Source: Henriciella marina DSM 19595
GTDB lineage: Bacteria > Pseudomonadota > Alphaproteobacteria > Caulobacterales > Hyphomonadaceae
Reading direction: 5' to 3'
DNA: 64,000 nucleotides
Assembly (NCBI RefSeq): GCF_000376805.1
Contig: NZ_AQXT01000002.1
Coordinates: 1,116,001 to 1,180,000, forward strand
Positions within the stretch are counted from its first letter, which is position 1. Each line of letters begins with the position of its first letter. This document shows positions 8,512-16,155 of the stretch, piece after piece. Under the pieces are notes generated by a model. The model saw only the letters and a program-made list of their open reading frames with translations, ran no database searches and had not been told where the DNA came from. The translations under genes and the position numbers were made by a program.

Positions 8512-11448
8512 ATGTCGATTAAGAACGATCTTCGTTATCTCGCGCTTGGCTCAGTAGCCTACAGCGTTTTCGCCATTGCTGGCGTTGCACATGCGCAGGA
8601 AGCCGACACTGATGATCCGGTCATCACGACTGAGACAGCTCAGGAAGACGACGAGCCAGAAGCGCGCCAGCAGAAAGTCGTTGTCACCGGCTCGCTTCTG
8701 AGCCGCGACGAATTCAGCTCCAGCTCGCCGATTCAGGTCATCACGGCCGAGACCGCAACGCTTGAGGGCCTCGTTGATACTGCTGACATCATCCAGTCTT
8801 CCAGCGTCGCCTCTGGCTCCGTTCAGTTCAACAACCAGTTCAACGGCTTTGTTGTCGAGGGCGGCACCGGTATCAACTCGATCTCCCTGCGTGGTCTTGG
8901 TGCCCAACGTTCGCTCGTTCTCCTGAACGGTCAGCGTCCAGGTCCAGCCGGTACGCGTGGCCAAGTCGGGTCCTTTGACTTGAACGTCATCCCGGATTCC
9001 ATGATCCAGCGCGTCGAGATCCTCAAGGATGGCGCCTCGTCGATCTACGGTTCTGACGCGGTTGCCGGTGTGGTGAACATCATCACCCGCACCTCGATCG
9101 ACCGTCCGGAAATCAATGTCGCAATCAACGCACCTTATGGCGGTGGCGGCGCAAGCTACTCCGTAGACGGCGCTTATGGCTTGAACTTCGATTCGGGCAA
9201 CATCATCGTTGGCGCAGAGTACCAGAAGAACGAAGCCCTCCGCGTCGGCCAGCGCGATTATCTGAACTGCGGCGAAGACCTGGTTTACGATCCGAACACG
9301 GGTGAGCGTATCGACCGTGAAAACCGGTCCGTTACCGGCGGCCTCACAGACCGTGCCTGCTCGAACATCTACGTAAACACCTACATCGATGCTCTCACCG
9401 GCGCCCGCTACATTCCATCCCCGGATGGCGTGACCGTTGGCCCTGTGCCAGGCTATCGCCCTCGCCAGAACGAGCGTTACAATGGTCCGTCCGGCCAGGC
9501 CTTCTATGAAGACGTGCTGACCGATCCACGTCAGCAGTCAACGATGGCGATCAACGAGACCGAGCGCTTCAGCCTGTACGGCCTCAGCAACGTCAATGTT
9601 GGTTTTGCTGACTGGCAGACCGAACTGCTTTACACGACTCGCGAGACACGCGCAGAAAACTGGCGTCAGTTCTTCCCGCTGGTCGGTGGTGCATCGGCTG
9701 CACCCTTTGGTCTCGCTTACGCAAACGACCCAACCTACGATAACCCGCTGAACTCTCTTGTTCAGCCCGTTATGCTGTTTCCGTCGAACACAGATGTGTC
9801 TGTCGACTACTATTACGGCTCCACATCCCTCGATGGTGATTTTGGCAATACCGGCTTCCTGTCCAACTGGAACTGGAATGTTGGTGGATCCTACTCACGT
9901 TCGGACGGTGATTATACGAACAATGTGATCCTTGCCGACCAGTCTGGCGATGCCCAATTCGATGCTGACGCACCGCAGGTCAACTATTTTGATCCACGCG
10001 TTCTCGCCGGCAATTTCACGCAGGCCGAGTACAACATTCTGTCACAACAGGACACCGGCAATACGGTTTACGAGCAATGGCTGGTAAAAGGTGTTGTAAC
10101 TGGCGAACTGTTCGAGCTTCCGGCCGGTGCCATCGGTGTTGGTCTTGGTATCGAATACCGTGACTTCAGCATTGACGATCAACCCGGTCAGGTTGCCCTT
10201 GACGGTAATGTGTGGGGCGGCAGCTCCGCGCTCATCACCAAAGGCTCCGACAACGTCGCTGAGATCTATGGTGAGGTCGAAGTTCCGATCCTGGCAGGCC
10301 AGCGCTTCGCAGAAGAGCTGACCCTGAACCTTTCGGGTCGCGCATTCGACTATGAGTCCTATGGCTCTGACTCGGTCTACAAGGTCGGCCTTAACTGGCA
10401 GATCATTCCGACGGTCCGCCTGCGTGGTACCTATGGCACCTCCTACCGGGCCCCGGCTCTGTATGAACTGTTCCTCGGTGACCAGACCTCGTTCCTTGGC
10501 CAGACCTCGATCGACCCCTGCATCAACTACGCTGATAGCTCGAACCAGAACATCATTGCGAACTGTGCAGCTGAGGGCATTGGACCGAATTATACCGGTG
10601 CGGGTTCGTCAGCCACGATCGTGACGGGCGGCGGCGCCGGAAATCTCGAAGCAGAGACCTCGAACGCTCAGACCATCGGTGTGATCTTCACACCAACCTT
10701 CGCCGACCTCAACTTCGCGCTCGATTACTTTGAAATCGAAGTGAACGATCAGGTTGCACAGCTTGGTGCTCAGGCGATCGTGGGTGGCTGCTATGGTTCA
10801 CAGAACTTCCCGAACGAGTTCTGTAACCTGTTTGAGCGTGCGCCAGGAAACGACCCGGTGCGCCCGAATAACATCCTGAACGTCACCGACAACTTCCTGA
10901 ACGTGAACGAGCAGGTCAGCCGCGGCCTTGATGCCTCGGTTCGCTATACCCGCGAGTTCGACCTCGGCACGCTGATCTATGAAGGTCAGGCCACTTGGAC
11001 CTTTGAAGACCTTCAGCGTCTTTTCAGCTCCGATGCGGAATCTGGCTTCGAGGATGACGACTTCAACGGAAGCATTGGTGATCCGCAAGTGACCGCCAAT
11101 ATGCGTCTGTCCTGGGAAACCGGCGACTGGACAGTCAGCTGGTTCTCCGACTTTGTCGGCCGGACCTCAAATGCTTACCTGTTCTCGGACTCGGTTCGCC
11201 CGTACTTCGATTATCCAGGTGGCGGCCGCTACATCGATGACACCGAAGCTGTCTGGTATCACGACATCTCGGCTCGCTGGCAGCAGGACACCTGGGCTCT
11301 GACCGTCGGCATGTCGAATGTGTTCGACGAAGAGCCACCGCTTGTCTCCACCGGTGTTGCAAGCCGCCGCGGCAACGTCCCGGTTGCTGGCTCGCAGTAT
11401 GACCTGCGTGGTCGCAGCGCCTTCATCCGGGCTCAGAAGACCTTCTAG
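8512..11448 (+). CDS. TonB-dependent outer-membrane receptor
   Basis: A 978-residue receptor with a signal peptide ending near VAHAQEAD, a plug domain (VVVTGSLLSRDEF, TGINSISLRGLGAQRSLVLLNG, ILKDGASSIYGSDAVAGVVNIIT) and a long 22-strand-type barrel rich in Tyr/Asn/Gly ending in the aromatic C-terminus FIRAQKTF. It imports a large or scarce substrate across the outer membrane using TonB/ExbBD energy. The plug resembles the OAR/peptide- or carbohydrate-type receptors common in Hyphomonadaceae and Sphingomonadales. The ATG at 8512 has AAGGGG eight bases upstream; the in-frame ATG at 8440 would place the signal peptide internally. No FecIR-type regulators are adjacent. The substrate is unknown; peptides are suggested by the divergent S9 peptidase. 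Confidence 0.93.
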   Translation: MSIKNDLRYLALGSVAYSVFAIAGVAHAQEADTDDPVITTETAQEDDEPEARQQKVVVTGSLLSRDEFSSSSPIQVITAETATLEGLVDTADIIQSSSVASGSVQFNNQFNGFVVEGGTGINSISLRGLGAQRSLVLLNGQRPGPAGTRGQVGSFDLNVIPDSMIQRVEILKDGASSIYGSDAVAGVVNIITRTSIDRPEINVAINAPYGGGGASYSVDGAYGLNFDSGNIIVGAEYQKNEALRVGQRDYLNCGEDLVYDPNTGERIDRENRSVTGGLTDRACSNIYVNTYIDALTGARYIPSPDGVTVGPVPGYRPRQNERYNGPSGQAFYEDVLTDPRQQSTMAINETERFSLYGLSNVNVGFADWQTELLYTTRETRAENWRQFFPLVGGASAAPFGLAYANDPTYDNPLNSLVQPVMLFPSNTDVSVDYYYGSTSLDGDFGNTGFLSNWNWNVGGSYSRSDGDYTNNVILADQSGDAQFDADAPQVNYFDPRVLAGNFTQAEYNILSQQDTGNTVYEQWLVKGVVTGELFELPAGAIGVGLGIEYRDFSIDDQPGQVALDGNVWGGSSALITKGSDNVAEIYGEVEVPILAGQRFAEELTLNLSGRAFDYESYGSDSVYKVGLNWQIIPTVRLRGTYGTSYRAPALYELFLGDQTSFLGQTSIDPCINYADSSNQNIIANCAAEGIGPNYTGAGSSATIVTGGGAGNLEAETSNAQTIGVIFTPTFADLNFALDYFEIEVNDQVAQLGAQAIVGGCYGSQNFPNEFCNLFERAPGNDPVRPNNILNVTDNFLNVNEQVSRGLDASVRYTREFDLGTLIYEGQATWTFEDLQRLFSSDAESGFEDDDFNGSIGDPQVTANMRLSWETGDWTVSWFSDFVGRTSNAYLFSDSVRPYFDYPGGGRYIDDTEAVWYHDISARWQQDTWALTVGMSNVFDEEPPLVSTGVASRRGNVPVAGSQYDLRGRSAFIRAQKTF

Positions 11449-11473
11449 TCTTTCCGGATACATCCACTACAGG

Positions 11474-11504
11474 AAGGCGGGCCGTTCATCGGCCCGCCTT
11501 TTTT
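11474..11504 (+). terminator. Rho-independent terminator of the TonB receptor gene
   Basis: A perfect 11-bp inverted repeat (AAGGCGGGCCG / CGGCCCGCCTT) with a 5-base loop TTCAT is followed by a run of six Ts. It begins 25 bases after the receptor stop. Confidence 0.9.
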
Positions 11505-11516
11505 GTATCTTCTGCT

Positions 11517-11987
11517 CTAATGCGCCGCGTCGCGGCGTGGACCGCGGTCACCAAACCACCAGAGGGTTGCAGCCGTTGCCGCAAAGGTCGCCGTTTCGGT
11601 GATGGAGGCGCGCGCGGCGAGATCGGCGCCAAGCCATATGAAACCGGCAATCAGCCAGAGAAGCAGCGTCAGCGCCGGCCGCGTCACACCGCGCACCGCA
11701 TTGACCCAGGCATAGCTGTCGCCAATCGCCGCCTCAGCCGCCATTGATGCTTCCAGCCCCGCCCAGCGCCCGCCTGTTTCCACCAGCGCCAGTTCGGCTT
11801 CTGACTCTTCTGCCCGCGCTCTCTGCTGCAGCTCGAGCAGCGCAGTCTCATGCGACCAGCGCTCCGTCTCATGTTGCAGGCGTTGCCGGGTCTCGAAATA
11901 CCCCGCCACTCGCCCCAGTGCCGTACCGATGAGGCCAAACAGTCCACCGCCTGCCGCACTCGCCGCAATTCCCGTCAAAGGGTCCAT
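11517..11987 (-). CDS. GTA-type 3TM holin family protein
   Basis: A 156-residue protein starting MDPLTGIAASAAGGGLFG. It has a glycine-rich first hydrophobic helix, a central charged coiled-coil (YFETRQRLQHETERW to ARAEESEAELAL), and two C-terminal hydrophobic helices (ALTLLLWLIAGFIWLGADL and TFAATAATLWWFG). This layout matches the three-transmembrane holin family linked to gene transfer agents (Pfam GTA_holin_3TM, as I recall it). In Rhodobacter capsulatus a holin of this kind with an endolysin releases GTA particles. It overlaps the M15 peptidase gene upstream by 13 bases, so the two are co-expressed. It lies about 36 kb from the GTA structural genes, matching the unlinked lysis genes of RcGTA. 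The lysis role is inferred. Confidence 0.75.
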   Translation of the reverse strand: MDPLTGIAASAAGGGLFGLIGTALGRVAGYFETRQRLQHETERWSHETALLELQQRARAEESEAELALVETGGRWAGLEASMAAEAAIGDSYAWVNAVRGVTRPALTLLLWLIAGFIWLGADLAARASITETATFAATAATLWWFGDRGPRRDAAH

Positions 11988-12403
11988 AATTTCTCGCTTC
12001 CCGGATAATACCAGCGCGCTGGCCGCGCCCGCCTGTCGACATGAAGGAAGTTTCGCGCGAGCCCCAGACCGGTAAAGCCTGCATCGATGGCGCCATCGAG
12101 CAGCCGATGCCTGTCGTGCTGGCCAATCTGGATATCGGCGGCCACCTCCTTGTGCTGCGATAGCGGTGCACCGCCGACCGCCGCATTCCATCCGGGGCAT
12201 CTGTGGCCAGAATTGAGCACGAGCGGTCCGCCAATATGCGCCCGCATGGTCTCCAGCCCGTCCAGAAATACCGGATCGTGCCAATAGCGCCCGCCGCAGA
12301 ACCGCCCGCCACACCGGCAGGCGAGCTCAGCCACGCTAAAGTGCGGCCAGCGCCAGCCAGACTGAAGCTGACGGCGGGCCTGCAGAACGTTCGGATACAG
12401 CAA
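11975..12403 (-). CDS. M15-type (D-Ala-D-Ala carboxypeptidase-like) peptidase, candidate GTA endolysin
   Basis: A zinc peptidase of about 142 residues. Visible are FSVAELACRCGG, NSGHRCPGWNAAVGGAPLS, the metal motif SQHKEVAAD (His84, Asp90) and a C-terminal LHVD (His121, Asp123), the metal-ligand set of Peptidase_M15_3-like phage endolysins. The spacing between His84 and Asp90 is one residue shorter than the common HxxGxAxD. Start: the TTG at 12403 sits nine bases after AGGAGG, whereas the longer ATG at 12463 lies inside the terminator hairpin of the upstream gene, so the TTG is favoured. No signal peptide is seen, so access to the wall would need the overlapping downstream holin. Substrate is presumed to be peptidoglycan stem peptides. 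Confidence 0.72.
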   Translation of the reverse strand: MLYPNVLQARRQLQSGWRWPHFSVAELACRCGGRFCGGRYWHDPVFLDGLETMRAHIGGPLVLNSGHRCPGWNAAVGGAPLSQHKEVAADIQIGQHDRHRLLDGAIDAGFTGLGLARNFLHVDRRARPARWYYPGSEKLWTL

Positions 12404-12445
12404 GACGAAACCCCTCCTTCGACGGAGGAGATCATCGCACAAGCA

Positions 12446-12477
12446 AACGGCCAGTCTGAACATTCAGACCGGCCGTT
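12446..12477 (-). terminator. Hairpin terminator downstream of the nitronate monooxygenase gene
   Basis: A 15-bp near-perfect inverted repeat (AACGGCC-GTCTGAA arms, one G-U pair when read on the minus strand) has a 2-base loop and is followed by GTTTGCTT. The tail is only moderately T-rich. It separates the oxygenase gene from the downstream M15/holin pair. Confidence 0.6.
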
Positions 12478-12536
12478 CTATTTAATTATTCGAATACAGC
12501 GACTTACTTCATATTCTGCATGCGGATTATCGGATA

Positions 12537-13520
12537 CTATCCAACAGGCGCAAAGGCCCGTCCGGTCGAGAGCGCAGCAATGGAGGCGTTGTATTCCTGC
12601 TCCAGCTGGTCAACGAACTCAGCCGTCGACATGCGCTTGCCAATCGCGCCAATGCCCTGTCCGCAGCCCCAGATATCCTTCCAGGCCTTGGACTTCTGAT
12701 TGCCGCCAGAGCCGAAATTCATCTTGCTCGGATCGCTTTCGGGCAGATCGTTCGGGTCGAGGCCAGCTGCCTCGATGGATGGCTTCAGATAATTGCCGTG
12801 CACACCGGTGAAGAGGTTCGAATAAACGATGTCGTCTGCGCCGCTATTGACGATCATGTCCTTGTAGCGCTCATCGGCATTGGCCTCGTCGCAAGCAATG
12901 AAAGCCGAGCCGATATAGCCGAAGTCGGCGCCCATGGCCTGCGCGGCGGCAACCGCGCCGCCATGCGCGATGGAGCCGGAAAGCGCCAGCGGGCCGTCGA
13001 AGAACTGGCGGATCTCCTGGATCAGCGCGAAGGGCGACAGCGTGCCGGCATGCCCGCCTGCGCCCGAACACACGGCGATCAGGCCGTCGGCGCCCTTCTC
13101 AAGGGCCTTCTTCGCAAACCAGGTATTGATGACGTCATGCATGACGATGCCGCCATAGGAATGGATCGCGTCGTTGACCTCGGCACGCGCGCCCAGTGAT
13201 GTGATCACGAGCGGCGCCTTGTATTTCACGCAAAGCTCGATGTCTTCGTCCAGCCGGTTATTCGTCTTGTGGACGATCTGGTTGACGGCAAACGGCGCCG
13301 ACGGACGGTCTGGATTGGCCTTGTCATAAGCGGCCAGCTCCGACGTAATCTGGTCCAGCCACTCATCGAGCTGCGAAATCGGGCGCGCGTTCAGCGACGG
13401 GAAAGACCCCACGACACCGGCCTTGCACTGCGCAATGACCAGATCCGGATTTGAAATGATGAACAGCGGCGAGCCGATAACCGGCAGGCGCAGATTGGAC
13501 AGGACTGATGGCACGGACAT
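12537..13520 (-). CDS. Nitronate monooxygenase (2-nitropropane dioxygenase family)
   Basis: A 327-residue FMN-dependent TIM-barrel enzyme. The family is recognised from LRLPVIGSPLFIIS at the N-terminus, the PFAVNQIVHK segment, the catalytic loop CSGAGGHAGTLSPF with His157, the FMN-phosphate region LSGSIAHGGAVAAAQAMGADFGYIGSAFIA and a C-terminal WGCGQGIG. These enzymes oxidise alkyl nitronates (including propionate-3-nitronate) to carbonyl compounds and nitrite, protecting against nitro toxins. AGAGGG precedes the ATG. The gene is monocistronic with a terminator at its 3' side. The exact substrate is not predictable. Confidence 0.9.
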   Translation of the reverse strand: MSVPSVLSNLRLPVIGSPLFIISNPDLVIAQCKAGVVGSFPSLNARPISQLDEWLDQITSELAAYDKANPDRPSAPFAVNQIVHKTNNRLDEDIELCVKYKAPLVITSLGARAEVNDAIHSYGGIVMHDVINTWFAKKALEKGADGLIAVCSGAGGHAGTLSPFALIQEIRQFFDGPLALSGSIAHGGAVAAAQAMGADFGYIGSAFIACDEANADERYKDMIVNSGADDIVYSNLFTGVHGNYLKPSIEAAGLDPNDLPESDPSKMNFGSGGNQKSKAWKDIWGCGQGIGAIGKRMSTAEFVDQLEQEYNASIAALSTGRAFAPVG

Positions 13521-13773
13521 GATGGCGCTTCCCTCTTGAGCAGATTCCCTCGTCTGGCAGACCTAACTTCACGCGCGCCCCCGGCAAGTCGTGACGTAGG
13601 GAAAATCGCTGAGGATCAGTCTCGCGCGTTCAGCCATGCGAGATCGTCATTGAAATGATCCATCATGATCCTTGGCAGCAGCATGGTTTCGTTTGATCCC
13701 CATTCCGATTGCGACCAATCTTCCTGATCAGGCCGCAAAGATCGAGAGCCTAAAGCCAAGGGGGAAACATCAA

Positions 13774-14598
13774 GTGCCAGAGCCAATGTGTATGAAGGAC
13801 AAGGTGGTGGTCATTACTGGCGGTGCGACGGGCATCGGCTATGCGCTCGCCAGGACGTTCGGGGCGGACGGCGCGAAGATCGTGCTCGCTGAACCGCGCG
13901 AAAACCGCCTGCAACAGGCGTGCGAGGCGCTGAAAGAGACGGGCACCGAGGCCAGCTACAAGGTCTGCGATGTCACCGATCTCGCTCAGGTCGAAGCGCT
14001 GGCTGACTTCGCCTGGGACACCTATGGCGGCTGCGATGTCCTCCTCAACAATGCCGGCGTCGGAAGCCGTGAGAAGCGCCTCCCCGACGTACCAATGGAC
14101 GACGCGCACCACATCATGAACGTCAATTTCTGGGGCGTCTGGCATGGCTGCCGGGTTTTCGGCGCACGCATGAAGGAACAGGGCAGGCCCGCCATGATCT
14201 ATAATACCGGCTCTGAAAACTCCTTCTTCTGCGCCACGAATGCTGCCGCCTATATCGCGTCCAAACACGCCGTCCTCGGCCTGACAGAGACCTTCCGCGA
14301 GCAGATGCCAGACTTCATCACCGTCGGCCTGATCATCCCCGGCTGGGTCTCGACAGAGCTGACGCCCGGCTTTGAAAACGTTGCCATGCATGCCGATGAG
14401 TTCGCAGGCATCATCTATCCGCAGATCCTCGAAGGCGAACGTTTCGTGGTCTCCCACGCCTACAACACGGTCCGCATCGACGAGCGCATGGACGCCCTGA
14501 AGGACGCCTATGCCCGCTACGCCCCGCGTCATGAGGGCGACGAGGAATATGACGTGCGCACCTATATCCAGCGCATACGCGAGCGCGGCAGTATCTAG
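13774..14598 (+). CDS. Short-chain dehydrogenase/reductase (SDR)
   Basis: A 274-residue classical SDR. The cofactor motif TGGATGIG, the NNAG motif and the catalytic triad Ser147 / Tyr160 / Lys164 (YIASK) are present. The residues after the first strand (VLAEPREN) end in acidic Glu rather than clear basic residues, leaning towards NAD(H), but this is weak. Start: the GTG at 13774 sits 9-10 bases after AAGGGGG; ATGs at 13786 and 13792 are alternatives, and the longer start at 13672 adds non-family sequence. It stands alone, convergent with the old yellow enzyme gene across a repeat element. The substrate is unknown. Confidence 0.88.
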   Translation: MPEPMCMKDKVVVITGGATGIGYALARTFGADGAKIVLAEPRENRLQQACEALKETGTEASYKVCDVTDLAQVEALADFAWDTYGGCDVLLNNAGVGSREKRLPDVPMDDAHHIMNVNFWGVWHGCRVFGARMKEQGRPAMIYNTGSENSFFCATNAAAYIASKHAVLGLTETFREQMPDFITVGLIIPGWVSTELTPGFENVAMHADEFAGIIYPQILEGERFVVSHAYNTVRIDERMDALKDAYARYAPRHEGDEEYDVRTYIQRIRERGSI

Positions 14599-14617
14599 TC
14601 AGACAATACGCTAGAAA

Positions 14618-14649
14618 GGCTCATCCTGAGCGAAGTCGAAGGACGAGCC
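14618..14649. repeat. REP-like palindromic intergenic element
   Basis: An imperfect 9-bp inverted repeat (GGCTCATCC / GGACGAGCC) flanks TGAGCGAAGTCGAA in the gap between two convergent genes. The core CATCCTGAGCGAAGTCGAAGG closely matches a palindromic repeat I recall as scattered between genes in many proteobacterial genomes. Only this copy was noticed in the window. It could also stop transcription in both directions. Confidence 0.6.
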
Positions 14650-14680
14650 GAGCGGATAACCAATCCCGATAGCGTCCCGC

Positions 14681-15973
14681 CTAACGCTCCAGCGCCTTCG
14701 CCTGCTTTTGCTGCCGGGCCTGATGCTTCATGAAGCTCGACAGCAGCCCCTTGCCCTTAGGAAGCTCACACCCCTCCGCCATCGCCTCGATCGCGAGATA
14801 ATTCCACGCCTGCTGACCGAGCGCATTGACCATCTTCACCATGCCGATGCCGCTATTTGGGCCGAGGAAGCCGGGGCCGAGGCGCATGGTCTTGGCATGG
14901 TTCTCAAGACGTTCGACCTCACCGGCGAGCAGTTTAGCTGTCCCATGAGGGTCAGAGCAGAGGGGCGCACCGATGCCGATCATGTCGGCCATATCGCCAG
15001 AAACCGTCTCCTCCATCGCGACTTTTGAGCGAAAACCGCCCGTCGCCATGACCGGCATCTTCGCACGCTCGCGCACCATGGCGGCATAGTCGACGAAATA
15101 GGCCTCGCGCGCCTTGCTGCTGGCGCGCACGGCCTGCTCTTCGCGCGCCTGCATGCCCTCAATGCCGAGCAGCGCCGGTTGCTCATAATTGCCGCCCGAA
15201 ATCTCAAGCAGGTCGATGGACTTCTCGTTCAGCCACTCGACCACCTGGATACAGTCCTCAAAGCTGAAGCCGCCTTGCTGGAAATCAGCCGAGTTGAGCT
15301 TCACCCCCACGCCGAAATCAGGCCCCACCGCCGCGCGCACCGCATCCACGGCCTCAAGCAGGAAGCGCGCCCGGTTCTCCAGCGAGCCGCCATATTCATC
15401 ATTGCGAATGTTAGAGCGCGGCGAGAGGAACTGGCTGATCAGATAGCCATGCGCGCCATGCACCTGCACCCCGTCAAAGCCCGTCTCCCTGGCGACCTTT
15501 GCCGCATGCGCAAAGGTTGCAATCGTGTCGTGTATCTCCTGCACCGTCATCGGGCGCGGCTTGCCGAACTGGTTGCCGGGCAGCGCCAGCTGGATATCGG
15601 AGGCCGAAACGGGCGTCTTGTTGACGAGGGTCGGCGTCTGGCGCCCGGCATGGCTGATCTGCATCCACACCGCCGCGCCCTGAGACTTCGCCGCCGCGCT
15701 CCACGCCTTCAGCGCCGCGATGTGTTCAGGCGGCTGCTCGCCCACAATCGCGACATTGCCGGGGCTTTCCAGATGCATCCGGTCGACCAGCACATTCCCC
15801 GTCAGGAGCAGGCCGCAGCCACTGCCAGCCCATGTTTCGTAAAGCTTCGCGTGACGCGCATCGGCCCGGTTCAGCGGCCCGGCCAGCTGCTCGGTCATCG
15901 CCGCCTTGCACAGCCTGTTCGGCAGGCGCGCCCCGCAAGGCAGATCCAGGGGTTGTTCAAGAATGCTGGTCAT
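14681..15973 (-). CDS. NADH:flavin oxidoreductase, old yellow enzyme family
   Basis: A 430-residue FMN-dependent TIM-barrel protein. Marks include the N-terminal LPNRLCKAAMTEQLAG, MQISHAGRQ, FDGVQVHGAHGYLISQFLSP, NDEYGGSLENRARFLLEAVDAVRAAVG and a late TGGFRS phosphate-binding turn. The FGxGVKLNSADF and LLEISGGNYE segments place it with single-domain NADH:flavin reductases rather than the long dienoyl-CoA reductase type with an added FeS/FAD half. Substrates are typically enones or xenobiotic alkenes. ATG 15973 has GGGAGG seven bases upstream; the upstream frame to 16099 is unlike the family. Confidence 0.9.
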   Translation of the reverse strand: MTSILEQPLDLPCGARLPNRLCKAAMTEQLAGPLNRADARHAKLYETWAGSGCGLLLTGNVLVDRMHLESPGNVAIVGEQPPEHIAALKAWSAAAKSQGAAVWMQISHAGRQTPTLVNKTPVSASDIQLALPGNQFGKPRPMTVQEIHDTIATFAHAAKVARETGFDGVQVHGAHGYLISQFLSPRSNIRNDEYGGSLENRARFLLEAVDAVRAAVGPDFGVGVKLNSADFQQGGFSFEDCIQVVEWLNEKSIDLLEISGGNYEQPALLGIEGMQAREEQAVRASSKAREAYFVDYAAMVRERAKMPVMATGGFRSKVAMEETVSGDMADMIGIGAPLCSDPHGTAKLLAGEVERLENHAKTMRLGPGFLGPNSGIGMVKMVNALGQQAWNYLAIEAMAEGCELPKGKGLLSSFMKHQARQQKQAKALER

Positions 15974-16155
15974 GGCGGCCCTCCCATTGCACTCGCCAGC
16001 ATGACCCAGCCCGCGCGGGCCGTCCACGGGTTTTCCTTGCGTCCCGTCCCGCTGGCGCCTATCTAGACCCCCGAGAGGCCGAGAGGACACCAAAGACATG
16101 GATCAAGCACGCACCCAATTCGCGCTGCCTGTTTGCCTGACCCGAGAGGTCCCCC

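Noticed and set aside
12404..12463. Longer ATG start for the M15 peptidase at 12463
   Set aside because: It lies inside the terminator hairpin of the upstream gene and adds Cys/Arg-rich residues, while the TTG at 12403 has a strong AGGAGG.
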